In this document: positions 53,096 to 62,042 of the stretch, piece by piece
Layout of the letters: each line of letters opens with the position of its first letter
Position numbering within the stretch: the first letter of the stretch is position 1
NCBI GenBank assembly: GCA_016717145.1
Contig: JADKGD010000029.1
Span: 1-64,000, forward strand
DNA: 64,000 nt
Source of the DNA: Saprospiraceae bacterium
Lineage (GTDB): Bacteria; Bacteroidota; Bacteroidia; Chitinophagales; Saprospiraceae
Direction: 5' to 3'
The notes under the pieces: model-generated
What the model saw: only the letters and a program-made list of their open reading frames with translations
The model's database searches: none
What the model was told of the DNA's origin: nothing
Translations under genes and position numbers: made by a program

Positions 53096-53902
53096 TTACT
53101 TAACCTCAAATGACATTGAGGTTCCAGCCAGTGCACTAAAAGTACCATATGCTCTCGAAGTCATGATATTAAAACTTGCAATTGGAGGATTTACACCTTC
53201 ACTTATTAATACATTTGTTTTATATGCATTAAATCTGTAGAATGATTCAGTCACATTATTAAACTCTATATGACCGCCTTTTGTAGGAGTAGTTTCCGTT
53301 ACGGATAAAACCAGATTTATTTGATCATTACTAATTCTAGAATAATCAACTAAGAATCCATCCCTGTGTTCCATTCTTTTATATGCACCTTGATTAATTC
53401 TAAATTCTTCAACCTTCCAAATGGTCCCATTCTCAGTAGTTGGAATAATATAAAAATATGCCGGCAGACTTTCCGGGCTTTTAATTTTAATTGTACAGTC
53501 AAGAAATGTTTTTACTTTTCCTGCTTCATTTTCGGTCATTTTTTTATTAATAATAAATGAATCAATGACAATCGTCTGAGGAACAATAATCTGAGGTTCC
53601 AACTCACCCGAAGAAAATTCATTTACGCCTTTAAACTTGTATTTTTGCGCAATTTTAATACGCAATTGTGAAGGGTCAATAAAGTAATTTTTTTCTTCAT
53701 TATCGGGAGTAAAAGAAAAATTTTCATCACTTTCACCCTCCGAAAGAGAAAATCTAAGAGAATCCATATTATTCAAAAACTTTGGTAGTGTTCCATTTGC
53801 ATCACCTGAAATCGACACATTAGCAGTTATTCTCTCTCCTGCTTTTAGTTCACATAATACAAATAATTTACTACCTCCCTCGTCTTTTGGGATGGGAATC
53901 AC
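53096..53902 (-). CDS. DUF4249-like lipoprotein paired with TonB receptor
   Basis: The product is a secreted beta-rich protein (KLFVLCELKAGERITANVSI, IVIDSFIINKK, ESFYRFNAYKTNVLIS) like the DUF4249 proteins that sit beside TonB receptors in Bacteroidota. The first ATG is at 53902, but the same frame runs upstream to about 53959 and encodes a lipoprotein signal (ILLLTLICFSSGC), so the real protein starts there. The only in-frame candidate there is an ATT; otherwise a one-base shift from a TTG just upstream is needed. It lies 210 bp beyond the receptor gene and is likely its surface lipoprotein partner. Confidence 0.7.
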   Translation of the reverse strand: MIPIPKDEGGSKLFVLCELKAGERITANVSISGDANGTLPKFLNNMDSLRFSLSEGESDENFSFTPDNEEKNYFIDPSQLRIKIAQKYKFKGVNEFSSGELEPQIIVPQTIVIDSFIINKKMTENEAGKVKTFLDCTIKIKSPESLPAYFYIIPTTENGTIWKVEEFRINQGAYKRMEHRDGFLVDYSRISNDQINLVLSVTETTPTKGGHIEFNNVTESFYRFNAYKTNVLISEGVNPPIASFNIMTSRAYGTFSALAGTSMSFEVK

Positions 53903-54109
53903 ATCTACACAACCTGAAGAAAAACAGATTAATGTTAATAATAAGATTCTGACCTTAATAACTTATCCAATTTAAGACACAAATATGATAAAAAAATTAA
54001 TAATTGTCACAAAACTTACAATAAAATAGTCCGTAAAAGGGATAAATAATAATATTACCAATATGCATAATAAAAAAATACATTAAGCTTTTTTGTTAGT
54101 CTTGATGAT

Positions 54110-55234
54110 TTAAAATGAAACACTATAACTAATGGTAGGCAGAATCGGCAATAAACTATACTGTCTGAATTCATAAAGGGCCTGATTCTGATTATTTTTT
54201 ACCAGTTCTGTGTAAAATGGATTGTTTCTATTGTATGCATTATATAGGCCAAGAAAAAACTTAGCTTTACCCCATTTGAAGGAATTATAAAAACCAAACC
54301 CAATATCCAATCGGTGAAAAGCTGGAAATAATGCATTGTTTTTTGAAAAATATACCACAGTAGGACGACCGCTATTATCAATGGTTATATTTTCAGGTTT
54401 AGAATAATAATTACCGGTGGAATATGACCAATTAAGTAAAAATTCAGAAAATTGGGAAAGTCTGTGTGTAAAGGAGACTTTAAAACTATGACTTCTGTTT
54501 AAGCTAAAAGGAAATTTTAAACCATTATTTAGATCTGCATATGTTCTGTCAGAAATTGAATAAGTATAATTAACTGAAAATAATGTATTCCCTAATACTT
54601 TTTCAACAAAAGTTTCAAAACCATATGCATATCCGTTACCTATCGGAATGGAAGATTGCCAGTCTATTCCTTCACTGATATCCAAACCACCACCTTCTTT
54701 AAAACTACTGATGTCATCAAATTTTTTATAATATACTTCTGTTCCAAACTTAAACCCATTATTTAATTTATATCCAAATGAAGTATTAAATATCCATGAC
54801 TTTTGAGGCGGCAAATTTGAATTTGTAGGTAGCCATACATCAGTAGGTAAGCCAAGACCATTATTTGTTAATAAGTGAAGATATTGCTGCATCCTCGTAA
54901 CACCAATTTTGAAATGTAGGTTATCGCTATTGGCCAATAAAGCAAATCTTGGTTGCAATGAGCTATATCTGGAGTTCTTGTCAGCAAAAATCATGGAATA
55001 ATTGATACCGCCATTTACTCTTACCCCATCCCCTAAATCTATATCATCCTCTATAAAAGCATTTAATTCATCGCCCTTTATGTTTATATCTTTTGCATAA
55101 TTCCTTACAGTTTCAAAATCAATATTATTTATACCCGGCTTAAAATTTGTTTCATTTAAATTTGTTACCTTAGGAAAAAAAGATCTCTTTTGCAAGCCCG
55201 CCCCAAACTTAATTGTATGTGTGTTACTTGGCAA
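54110..55234 (-). CDS. C-terminal part of frameshifted TonB-dependent receptor
   Basis: The 374 residues are the end of a beta-barrel (INGGINYSMIFADKNSRYSS, FGTEVYYKKFDDISSF, FLGLYNAYNRNNPFYTELV, LPTISYSVSF). The genuine frame starts earlier, reading LRQEFDWLPSNTHTIKFG, and joins the N-terminal piece after one base is added to A4 at 55280-55283. The final aromatic residue is typical of outer-membrane barrels. Confidence 0.82.
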   Translation of the reverse strand: MPSNTHTIKFGAGLQKRSFFPKVTNLNETNFKPGINNIDFETVRNYAKDINIKGDELNAFIEDDIDLGDGVRVNGGINYSMIFADKNSRYSSLQPRFALLANSDNLHFKIGVTRMQQYLHLLTNNGLGLPTDVWLPTNSNLPPQKSWIFNTSFGYKLNNGFKFGTEVYYKKFDDISSFKEGGGLDISEGIDWQSSIPIGNGYAYGFETFVEKVLGNTLFSVNYTYSISDRTYADLNNGLKFPFSLNRSHSFKVSFTHRLSQFSEFLLNWSYSTGNYYSKPENITIDNSGRPTVVYFSKNNALFPAFHRLDIGFGFYNSFKWGKAKFFLGLYNAYNRNNPFYTELVKNNQNQALYEFRQYSLLPILPTISYSVSF

Positions 55235-55263
55235 CCAATCAAACTCCTGTCTTAAACCATATT

Positions 55264-56571
55264 CTAAAATCTGCGACCTAAAAGATAAGCATCAAAATAT
55301 ACAGAGGTATCAATATTGGATACATTTTCAAAAAGATTATTTCTGTAACTGTTGAAGGTATATCCGGTATGATATAAAGTAAATCTGGAAAAAAATGATT
55401 TAGTAATCTGGCTGTTAAACCTAAGTGAATATAATTGATTACCCCAGTTAATTTGTTTGGCACTCTCATCTCTTAGGGCCGAATCATCTTTTTCTTTGGT
55501 TTGACTTGAAAACGCATCATTACTATGAAAGGTACTCAAAAGCAATCTGTGTTTTTGACCAATTTTAAAGTTTAGCTTGGCATTAAAATCATTAAAAAAA
55601 TAATTTGAGAAGCCTCGTCTTTCCTTGTCATTATTCTGATATTTTGTGAGTTGTTTTATCCAGACATATCTTGCAGGTATACTTCCTTTGTAAAAGCTGG
55701 CACTCTTTATGGAATTGGAATTAAAAATAGAAAATATGCCTAAGGCATGGCCTGTGTTATATACCGGCACACCATCAAGTAAAACTAAGTTCTGGTCTGC
55801 TGATCCACCACGTACATTTAGCCCACCTATGCCATCTGCTGCTGTACTTATTCCCGGTTGATTGGATAGATACCTGAACAAATCCGCTTCACCCACAAGA
55901 TGATTGGAAGATAAAATTTTGTCAATGTGCAGATTTTGCTGAGATGCAGTAGATTCATGTTCTTCTTCTAGCAAATCGCCCATAATGACAATTTCGTTTA
56001 GGAATCCATCCGGATGAAGCTTAATATTTATTAATGTATCTTTAAAAACACTTAATTCTATGATTTCAGATTTATATCCCAGATATGAATAGTGCAATCT
56101 TTGTGTCTGTTTACTTACCTTAAAACTGTAAAAACCATATTCGTTACTAACTGTCCCTTTACTTCTATCATGCAAAAAAACATTGGCACCGATGAGGACC
56201 TCGCCTGACGAATTGTCCTTAACATAACCATAGATAGTAATACTTTCCTCCTTTTGTTTTTTAATGTCCTTTACAAGTACAAGCTGGTCTCCCACTATTT
56301 GATATGTAATATCATACTCTTCAAGAATGACGGATAGAATATTTCCTAATTTCTCGTTTTTTGCGTTAATTGTAACCATCTTTTCAGCTGGAATTCTTGA
56401 TTCAGAATAAACCAGATTAACTTTGCTAATGGACGCCAGTTCTTTGAGAATTAATTTAAGTGGCTTGTTAAAAGAATTATAGCTGATCACAATTTCGTCA
56501 GGGCGCGATTGACCTATACAAATACTGACAGTAAGTGACAATAATATAAATATAAATAGAAATCTCTTCAA
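55264..56571 (-). CDS. TonB-dependent receptor with STN domain, N-terminal part of a frameshifted gene
   Basis: From a TTG at 56571 (MKRFLFIFILLSLTVSIC) the product has a signal peptide, a secretin/TonB N-terminal STN domain (about 30-100, SFNKPLKLILKELASISKVN), a carboxypeptidase-like domain (about 110-190) and a plug (GGLNVRGGSADQNLVLLDGV). STN-containing receptors signal to FecR, encoded just upstream. The sequence jumps from FYKGSIPARY to VWIKQLTKYQN, where the family has about 90-100 more residues, so part of the first barrel strands is missing. A TACCTTTG element at 56619-56612 rules out a TTG at 56622. Confidence 0.82.
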   Translation of the reverse strand: MKRFLFIFILLSLTVSICIGQSRPDEIVISYNSFNKPLKLILKELASISKVNLVYSESRIPAEKMVTINAKNEKLGNILSVILEEYDITYQIVGDQLVLVKDIKKQKEESITIYGYVKDNSSGEVLIGANVFLHDRSKGTVSNEYGFYSFKVSKQTQRLHYSYLGYKSEIIELSVFKDTLINIKLHPDGFLNEIVIMGDLLEEEHESTASQQNLHIDKILSSNHLVGEADLFRYLSNQPGISTAADGIGGLNVRGGSADQNLVLLDGVPVYNTGHALGIFSIFNSNSIKSASFYKGSIPARYVWIKQLTKYQNNDKERRGFSNYFFNDFNAKLNFKIGQKHRLLLSTFHSNDAFSSQTKEKDDSALRDESAKQINWGNQLYSLRFNSQITKSFFSRFTLYHTGYTFNSYRNNLFENVSNIDTSVYFDAYLLGRRF

Positions 56572-56611
56572 ATTAGTTACCTGATATACCTGTCTAATAC
56601 AAAAACCGACC

Positions 56612-56619
56612 CAAAGGTA
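56612..56619 (-). promoter_or_regulatory. Bacteroidota -7 element for the STN-type TonB receptor
   Basis: TACCTTTG on the minus strand matches TAnnTTTG, about 40 bp upstream of the TTG start. It suggests the receptor has its own promoter besides the one of the sigma/FecR genes. Confidence 0.5.
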
Positions 56620-56723
56620 CAATTTCCTAACAAATATTCAGCCTAATAACTGTAGTCCTAAATTCAAAAATTAAATTATATACAGGTGATATCCATACAC
56701 ATAATCAAATCCAACGTTGATGA

Positions 56724-57728
56724 TTATTTACATTTTACTTTAGTAATCTTATAAGTAGCATCATCAATTTTTTTATAGTCCATATCCCAGGTTAGTTGCA
56801 GCGTAGTCATTATTTGTTCCAACGTATTGTTACTCAATGATCCTGAAGTAAGCGTACATCTTGCCCAATCCGATCTAACAGGTAATTCAAATTTTATTTT
56901 ATACTTTTCTGAAATATCTTTGATTACTTTATCAAAAGGTGCATTATTAAACTTAAGTTCTTCGTTAAACCACAAATCAATATTTTCAAACGGAACTTCA
57001 GTAACCTGGCTTAAAACATTTTGAGTTAAAATGACTTTCTGATTTTTGGTCAGAAGTCTCACCTGTTTATCATGTTTTACTTCGACCTGACCTTCTTTTA
57101 CAAGAACTGATTTTTCATCTGCGTCAACTATAAAACTGGTACCTGTGACATTTATTTCAATATCCTTTGTTTTTATTACAAAAGGTACATTTACATTAGT
57201 TGCTATTTCAAAATATGCTCTTCCATTCAAAACAATCGTACGTTGATCTTTAGTCATTTTTGAAACCTTTAATTTCGCCCCTTTGTCAAGCCATACTTTT
57301 GAGCCATCTTCCAACGCCAAAGGAGAGGTTATTTTATCAGAAATATATTCAGTACCATTATTCATCCATTTAAAAACCATCAGAACCGAAACCATCAATA
57401 TCATAATTGCAGCTACTGATGTCCAATTGAAGTTTAAAAATATATTTTTTTGCTGTTTACTTTCAATTGGTGTAATTATGGTATGATCTTTGCTTTTTAA
57501 TAAATCAAGGTGTTTATTAAAAGCTTTGGAATGATTAAATTGTTTGACCTCTTTGGTAAGAGAATTATTCCACACTTTAGATATCTGATCAAAAAGTAAT
57601 TGATTCTCATTACTTTCATTGAGCCAGGCTTCAAAAGCACTTGCTTCTGAAGAGTCTAATTCTTCTGAAATATAGCTATGAATATATTGAATCTTATCAG
57701 TGGGTTTCATTAAATTACTATTTGACAT
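56724..57728 (-). CDS. FecR-type anti-sigma factor
   Basis: The 334-residue product has a cytoplasmic N-terminal anti-sigma region (about 1-85), one membrane span (about 98-116, VAAIMILMVSVLMVFKW), a periplasmic FecR domain (about 130-225, SPLALEDGSKVWLDKGAKLKV) and a C-terminal DUF4974-type domain (about 260-330). It relays the state of the receptor to the sigma factor. It lies 30 bp after the sigma gene and upstream of the STN receptor. Confidence 0.92.
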   Translation of the reverse strand: MSNSNLMKPTDKIQYIHSYISEELDSSEASAFEAWLNESNENQLLFDQISKVWNNSLTKEVKQFNHSKAFNKHLDLLKSKDHTIITPIESKQQKNIFLNFNWTSVAAIMILMVSVLMVFKWMNNGTEYISDKITSPLALEDGSKVWLDKGAKLKVSKMTKDQRTIVLNGRAYFEIATNVNVPFVIKTKDIEINVTGTSFIVDADEKSVLVKEGQVEVKHDKQVRLLTKNQKVILTQNVLSQVTEVPFENIDLWFNEELKFNNAPFDKVIKDISEKYKIKFELPVRSDWARCTLTSGSLSNNTLEQIMTTLQLTWDMDYKKIDDATYKITKVKCK

Positions 57729-57758
57729 GAATACGACACATGAATGAGGTCATTACCC

Positions 57759-58304
57759 CTATTCATTTGTTGTTTTTTTATATATTTCACTTCTTAATAC
57801 CTTTAATGCTTTGGAAATCTGGTTTTCAACAGTTTTTACAGATATATTTAGTTCGCTGGCAATCTCAGAATAACTCATATCTTCATATCTACTTAAAGAA
57901 AAAATGATTCCACATTTTTCAGGCAGATCGCTTATTAATCGTTGTATTTTAATATTTAATTCTTCTGCCGATAAATATTGATCCGTTGTAAATCCAGCAT
58001 CTTCAAATCCTACTAGGGTGGACTCTTCCTCCCATTTAATATGATTATCTCTGATAAAGTTTAGCGCCCTGTTTCTGCAAGCTCTTTTAAGATATGCCTC
58101 AATAGACAACAAAACATTTAAATCTTCTCTTTTTTTCCATATCTCTACAAATACTTCCTGAACGATGTCTTCTGCAATATCGCTGTCGTGCAGTATAAAA
58201 TAAACCTGATTACAAAGTTTCTCATAAAACTGGCCATATAATGATTCCAAAGCCTTTTCAGGGTTTGATTTTATTAAAAAAGAAAATTGTTCAGTTTGTA
58301 CCAC
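57759..58304 (-). CDS. ECF RNA polymerase sigma-70 factor, FecI-like
   Basis: The 181-residue product has region 2 (DIAEDIVQEVFVEIWKKRE, about 42-60) and region 4 (SYSEIASELNISVKTVENQI, about 142-165). It is the sigma factor expected to transcribe the downstream receptor operon when FecR signals. It is the first gene of sigma-FecR-receptor-DUF4249. A TATCTTTA sequence upstream could be its own promoter. Confidence 0.93.
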   Translation of the reverse strand: MVQTEQFSFLIKSNPEKALESLYGQFYEKLCNQVYFILHDSDIAEDIVQEVFVEIWKKREDLNVLLSIEAYLKRACRNRALNFIRDNHIKWEEESTLVGFEDAGFTTDQYLSAEELNIKIQRLISDLPEKCGIIFSLSRYEDMSYSEIASELNISVKTVENQISKALKVLRSEIYKKTTNE

Positions 58305-58541
58305 TATCTAAAATATCCGGTTTTTATTTGTTTCAGTCAGACAAAAAACTTAGCATTAAACTTTGATTTAATTTAAGGTAAAGATACATTTTTAGGTCTA
58401 ATTCTAAAATTTCTTGTAAATAAAATACTTAAAAATGAAAATGCAACATATAATACAGTTTTAAATTTACCTCAAAACAAATATATTTAAATTTTTATCA
58501 AAAAGCCCTATTCGATGTTTTCAATTTGATAAAATCTTTTG

Positions 58542-58549
58542 TAGATTTG
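58542..58549 (+). promoter_or_regulatory. Bacteroidota -7 element for tRNA-His
   Basis: TAGATTTG matches TAnnTTTG, with TTTT exactly 20 bp upstream (58518-58521), one base from TTTG. The tRNA begins about 46 bp further on. Confidence 0.5.
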
Positions 58550-58595
58550 CATCCGATTTGAACAGGCCAAGACTTTGGCAGATTTAGATTAATAC

Positions 58596-58670
58596 GGAGG
58601 TTATAGCTCAGTTGGTTAGAGTATCGGTTTGTGGTACCGAGGGTCGTGGGTTCGAACCCCATTAGCCTCC
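58596..58670 (+). tRNA. tRNA-His (anticodon GTG)
   Basis: The 75-nt sequence has an acceptor stem starting with G-1 paired to C73, the feature special to tRNA-His, then D arm AGCTCAGTTGGTTAGA, anticodon loop TTGTGGT (GTG) and T arm GTGGGTTCGAACCCC. One G-T wobble lies in the acceptor. CCA is not encoded. A strong terminator follows. Confidence 0.96.
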
Positions 58671-58673
58671 CTT

Positions 58674-58712
58674 AAAAAAAGACAGTTTCATATGAAGCTG
58701 TCTTTTTTTTTT
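58674..58712 (+). terminator. Intrinsic terminator after tRNA-His
   Basis: A 12-bp stem (AAAAAAAGACAG and CTGTCTTTTTTT) is followed by more T residues. It ends the tRNA transcript. Confidence 0.9.
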
Positions 58713-58747
58713 GATCCTCCCAAAATTTTTTTAATGATAAATTGCAT

Positions 58748-58755
58748 TAGCTTTG
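58748..58755 (+). promoter_or_regulatory. Bacteroidota -7 element for the polytopic membrane protein
   Basis: TAGCTTTG matches TAnnTTTG exactly, 22 bp upstream of the ATG at 58778. Confidence 0.55.
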
Positions 58756-58777
58756 TTATATAAAAATCATTTTATTT

Positions 58778-60532
58778 ATGAAGTTTAGTCTATTGACGCT
58801 ATGGATATCCATTATTTTTATCACCACAATATCATTATTTTACTATCCTAAGTGGAATAAAGCACATAATGAGGCAACGATAAGCTGGGATGTTTCAGGC
58901 TACTATTGGTATTTACCTGCCATTTTTATATATAAAGATTTACGAAAATTAGGTTTCAATCAGGCTGTTCTTAATAAGTATAAACCAACTCCTGAGCTTC
59001 AACAAGCTTTTAAGGCTCCTAATGATAATTATGTGATGAAATATAGTTGCGGACAAGCTATTATGATGTTCCCGGCTTTTTACGCCGGTCATCTATGGGC
59101 CAAAACAATGGGTTATGAAGCTGATGGTTTTTCAAAACCCTATCAGTTTGCCATTTTTTTTTGGGGTATATTAATAAGTATTTTTGGATTAATACTATTA
59201 AGAAAAGTAATGCTTCATTTTTTTTCTGAACATGCAACAGGAATAATTTTACTTATTATTGCACTTGGTACAAATTACCTTGAGTATGGCGCAATTACAA
59301 ATGCCATGACGCACAATTATCTGTTCACATTATATACAATGCTGCTTTGGTTCACAATATATTTTTATAAAAGGCCCGGTTATTTACAAGCTGTCGGTTT
59401 AGGACTATGTCTTGGCCTGATGGCATTAACGCGTCCTACCGAAATAATTGCCTCGATTATTCCTGTTCTTTGGGGTGTAAGTATACATATTAGCTCCATT
59501 ACGGCCAGAGTTAAACTATTTGTCACACAATACAAACAAATCATATTGTCAGTGTTTTGTGTGCTTATTGTTGGCTCAATTCAACTTTTTTATTGGAAAT
59601 TTACTGCAAATTCCTGGGTAGTATACAGCTACACTGATCAGGGCTTTAGTTGGTTGCGTCCACATTTTTTTGATGGAATGTTAAGCGGTAGAGCAGGATG
59701 TTTGGTATACACGCCGGTAATGGTCTTGAGCTTAATCGGATTCCTTCCATTGTTTAAAAGGCATGCTGCTTTAGCGCCTTCATTATTTATTTTTTCTTTG
59801 ATTTTTATCTATGTGACGTTTGCGTGGGATATATGGTGGTATGGCGGGAGTGTAGGACAAAGGTCACTGGTTCAGATATATCCTGTACTGGCTTTTCCCT
59901 TAGCTGCTTTGATCGACCATTTTAAGAAGGTAAATGTTAAAAGTATCATCGTTTCTTTTTTCATCATTATTTCAGTTCACTATAGTATTTGGGTAATACA
60001 TAATGCGCATTATGGTGGGTTATTGGTTGCTGGTGAAATGACTAGTGATTATTTAAAAAGTATCTTCCTCAGAAACAAAATGCCCGATCAGGCCTTAAAG
60101 CTTTTAGATACCCGAAAAATATACTCTGGAGATATAATTGACCCCCAAACATTAATGAGTCATACCGATACTATAAATTATATTGGTGACATGTGCCTAA
60201 GTGATTCAATCCAATTCAGTCCGGCTAAAAAATTTAAACTTCCTTCTTCTGAAGGCTGGCTTAGAGCATCGGCAGATTTTTATACTGAAAATAAAGAATG
60301 GGATACCTGGAAGATGACCCAACTTATAATCAGATATTATAAAAACGGTAAAGAATTGCGAAGTGATGTTTTAAGGGTACAGCGGCATCTGAGCAATGGC
60401 CAAAAAATAAATCTTTGGCTTGATTCAAAACTTAGATACAACCCGGACGAAGCTGAAATTCTTTTATGGAATAGTGATGGTAAAAATAAAATATGTGTTG
60501 AAAATATAAAACTATTATACCATAAAGGTTAA
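58778..60532 (+). CDS. Polytopic membrane protein, possibly GT-C-type glycosyltransferase
   Basis: The 584-residue product has about ten membrane helices in its first 430 residues, an acidic DVSGYYWYLPAIFIYKDL in the first external loop as in GT-C lipid-linked sugar transferases, and LALMTRPTE-like and DIWWYGGSVGQRSLVQIYP motifs. The last 150 residues are a soluble beta-rich domain. Closely similar proteins are found in many Bacteroidota without assigned function. The transferase call is inference. It is monocistronic with a terminator at 60567. Confidence 0.62.
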   Translation: MKFSLLTLWISIIFITTISLFYYPKWNKAHNEATISWDVSGYYWYLPAIFIYKDLRKLGFNQAVLNKYKPTPELQQAFKAPNDNYVMKYSCGQAIMMFPAFYAGHLWAKTMGYEADGFSKPYQFAIFFWGILISIFGLILLRKVMLHFFSEHATGIILLIIALGTNYLEYGAITNAMTHNYLFTLYTMLLWFTIYFYKRPGYLQAVGLGLCLGLMALTRPTEIIASIIPVLWGVSIHISSITARVKLFVTQYKQIILSVFCVLIVGSIQLFYWKFTANSWVVYSYTDQGFSWLRPHFFDGMLSGRAGCLVYTPVMVLSLIGFLPLFKRHAALAPSLFIFSLIFIYVTFAWDIWWYGGSVGQRSLVQIYPVLAFPLAALIDHFKKVNVKSIIVSFFIIISVHYSIWVIHNAHYGGLLVAGEMTSDYLKSIFLRNKMPDQALKLLDTRKIYSGDIIDPQTLMSHTDTINYIGDMCLSDSIQFSPAKKFKLPSSEGWLRASADFYTENKEWDTWKMTQLIIRYYKNGKELRSDVLRVQRHLSNGQKINLWLDSKLRYNPDEAEILLWNSDGKNKICVENIKLLYHKG

Positions 60533-60566
60533 TAACAAATATTAATATCTGCTCATTTATAAAAAT

Positions 60567-60605
60567 AAAAAAGCAGCTTTCAAATCATTGAAAGCTGCTT
60601 TTTTG
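60567..60605. terminator. Bidirectional intrinsic terminator
   Basis: A perfect stem of about 16 bp (AAAAGCAGCTTTCA and its complement) encloses a 6-nt loop, with T runs on both sides. It lies between the plus-strand membrane protein and the minus-strand rplT. Confidence 0.9.
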
Positions 60606-60629
60606 TATGATACTGTTAGTATATCTCCC

Positions 60630-60974
60630 TTATTTAACTGAATCAACCACGGCTTTAAAAGCATCAGGGTGATTCATGGCAAGATCTGCTAAAACTTTAC
60701 GATTAAGTTCAATACCTTTCTGTCCCAGGGCATAAATAAACTTCGAATAAGGCATTCCCAACATTCTAGTTGCTGCGTTAATCCTGATTATCCAAAGTCG
60801 TCTAAATGCTCTTTTTTTATTTCTTCTGTCCCTGAATGCGTATACATAAGACTTTTCAAGCGCATTTACTGCTACGGTGTACACTTTACTTCTCGCACCA
60901 AAAAATCCTCTGGCTGCTTTAAGTACTTTTTTTCTTCGTTGTCTTGATGCAACGGAATTAACTGATCTAGGCAT
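60630..60974 (-). CDS. rplT: Ribosomal protein L20
   Basis: The 114-residue basic protein matches bL20 throughout: MPRSVNSVASRQRRKKVLKA, GFFGARSKVYTVA, YAFRDRRNKKRAFRRLWI, INAATRMLGMPYSKF. It binds 23S rRNA early in assembly. It is the last gene of infC-rpmI-rplT and is followed by the bidirectional terminator. Confidence 0.97.
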   Translation of the reverse strand: MPRSVNSVASRQRRKKVLKAARGFFGARSKVYTVAVNALEKSYVYAFRDRRNKKRAFRRLWIIRINAATRMLGMPYSKFIYALGQKGIELNRKVLADLAMNHPDAFKAVVDSVK

Positions 60975-61056
60975 AATATTTGGTTTTAGTACAACCCAGG
61001 GACTCTAAACTGAATGCTTTACTCCTGAGTTCTCGTTAAAAAATAAAAATTCTATA

Positions 61057-61251
61057 TTACAAACAAAGCAAACGCTTAACTTTTGCAACATCTGCTTCAT
61101 TAACTAAAGTCGAACCCAATAATCTGGTTTTCGCTTTGTTAGATTTTTTTCTCATCAAGTGACGCGCGTTCGCCTGAAATCTTTTTACCTTGCCGCTACC
61201 AGTAAGGGTAAATCTTTTTTTAGCACTTGAGTGGGTTTTCATTTTTGGCAT
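61057..61251 (-). CDS. rpmI: Ribosomal protein L35
   Basis: The 64-residue basic protein begins MPKMKTHSSAKKRFTLTGSG and has ARHLMRKKSNKAKTRL, as in bL35. A promoter element lies just upstream of its ATG, so it can be expressed apart from infC. Confidence 0.97.
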   Translation of the reverse strand: MPKMKTHSSAKKRFTLTGSGKVKRFQANARHLMRKKSNKAKTRLLGSTLVNEADVAKVKRLLCL

Positions 61252-61274
61252 GACTATATACTTATTTAGGGGCG

Positions 61275-61306
61275 CAAAGGTATTAAATTGATTTCAATAA
61301 TTCGAA
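61275..61306 (-). promoter_or_regulatory. Internal promoter of rpmI-rplT
   Basis: On the minus strand TACCTTTG (61282-61275) matches TAnnTTTG, with TTCG exactly 20 bp upstream (61306-61303), one base from TTTG. The rpmI ATG is about 24 bp downstream. Confidence 0.58.
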
Positions 61307-61419
61307 AAATCAGACAGAATTTTAATAATGAAATAAAAATAATCTCATATAATTGCCCAATTATTTGATAATTACTATATTTTATGTCAAAATACCATAA
61401 AATAATGATTGACAAAAGT

Positions 61420-61815
61420 CTAAGTTACTCTTTTTTTCTTTGGAGAAATCATAACTATCATACGTTTACCTTCCAATTTTGGCAACTCTTCAGCAGCACC
61501 CAATTCTTCAAGCTCTTTTAAAAATCTAAGTAAAATTAACTCACCTCGATCTTTAAAAATAATCGCCCTACCTTTGAACTGAACATAAGCTTTAATTTTG
61601 GCACTCTCTTCCAAAAATTTTAAGGCATGTTTTACCTTAAATTCAAAATCGTGCTCATCAGTGTTAGGTCCAAAACGGATTTCTTTGATGACCGTCTTTG
61701 CAGTTTTAGCTTTTAGCTCTTTTTCCTTCTTCTTTCTGTCGTAAATGAATTTTTTATAATCAATTACTTTACAGACCTGAGGGTCCGCATTGGGACTTAT
61801 TTCAACCAGGTCCAT
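61420..61815 (-). CDS. infC: Translation initiation factor IF-3, C-terminal part of a frameshifted gene
   Basis: The 131 residues are the end of the IF-3 N-domain and the whole C-domain: MDLVEISPNADPQVCKVIDY, KKFIYDRKKKEKELK, EIRFGPNTDEHDFEFKVKHA, and a final lysine-rich tail. The ATG at 61815 is not the true start: it is residue AEELK-MDLVEI of the complete protein. The N-terminal piece is at 61797-62012. Confidence 0.93.
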   Translation of the reverse strand: MDLVEISPNADPQVCKVIDYKKFIYDRKKKEKELKAKTAKTVIKEIRFGPNTDEHDFEFKVKHALKFLEESAKIKAYVQFKGRAIIFKDRGELILLRFLKELEELGAAEELPKLEGKRMIVMISPKKKRVT

Positions 61816-62012
61816 TTCAACTCTTCAGCCCATTGTAAGACCTGATATGTACTGTAAACACCCGGCTCTATGGTTTTTTTTGCCACTTCACTGATCTCTT
61901 CCAAATTATCCCCCACTAATCTTATCCTGGGCACATTTATTTCTCTGTTCAGTCTGTAATTATACTTATCATCCTGTACTTTAGCTTGTGGTTGTACTCG
62001 TCCTTTTGCCAA
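61797..62012 (-). CDS. infC: Translation initiation factor IF-3, N-terminal part of a frameshifted gene
   Basis: The piece reads NYRLNREINVPRIRLVGDN, then GVYSTYQVLQWAEELK, and then leaves the family frame at tryptophan. Adding one A to A3 (T3 at 61815-61817) restores AEELKMDLVEISPNADP. IF-3 prevents premature 50S joining and checks the start codon. As infC is essential in bacteria, a true disruption is unlikely. Confidence 0.9.
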   Translation of the reverse strand: MAKGRVQPQAKVQDDKYNYRLNREINVPRIRLVGDNLEEISEVAKKTIEPGVYSTYQVLQWAEELKWTWLK

Positions 62013-62042
62013 ATGCTTTGATTTTTTGTTTTAATTTAAATG

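Noticed and set aside
61797..62012. Programmed frameshifting of infC
   Set aside because: Programmed shifting is not known for infC; the same kind of one-base slip occurs in many unrelated genes here, so a sequence error is simpler.
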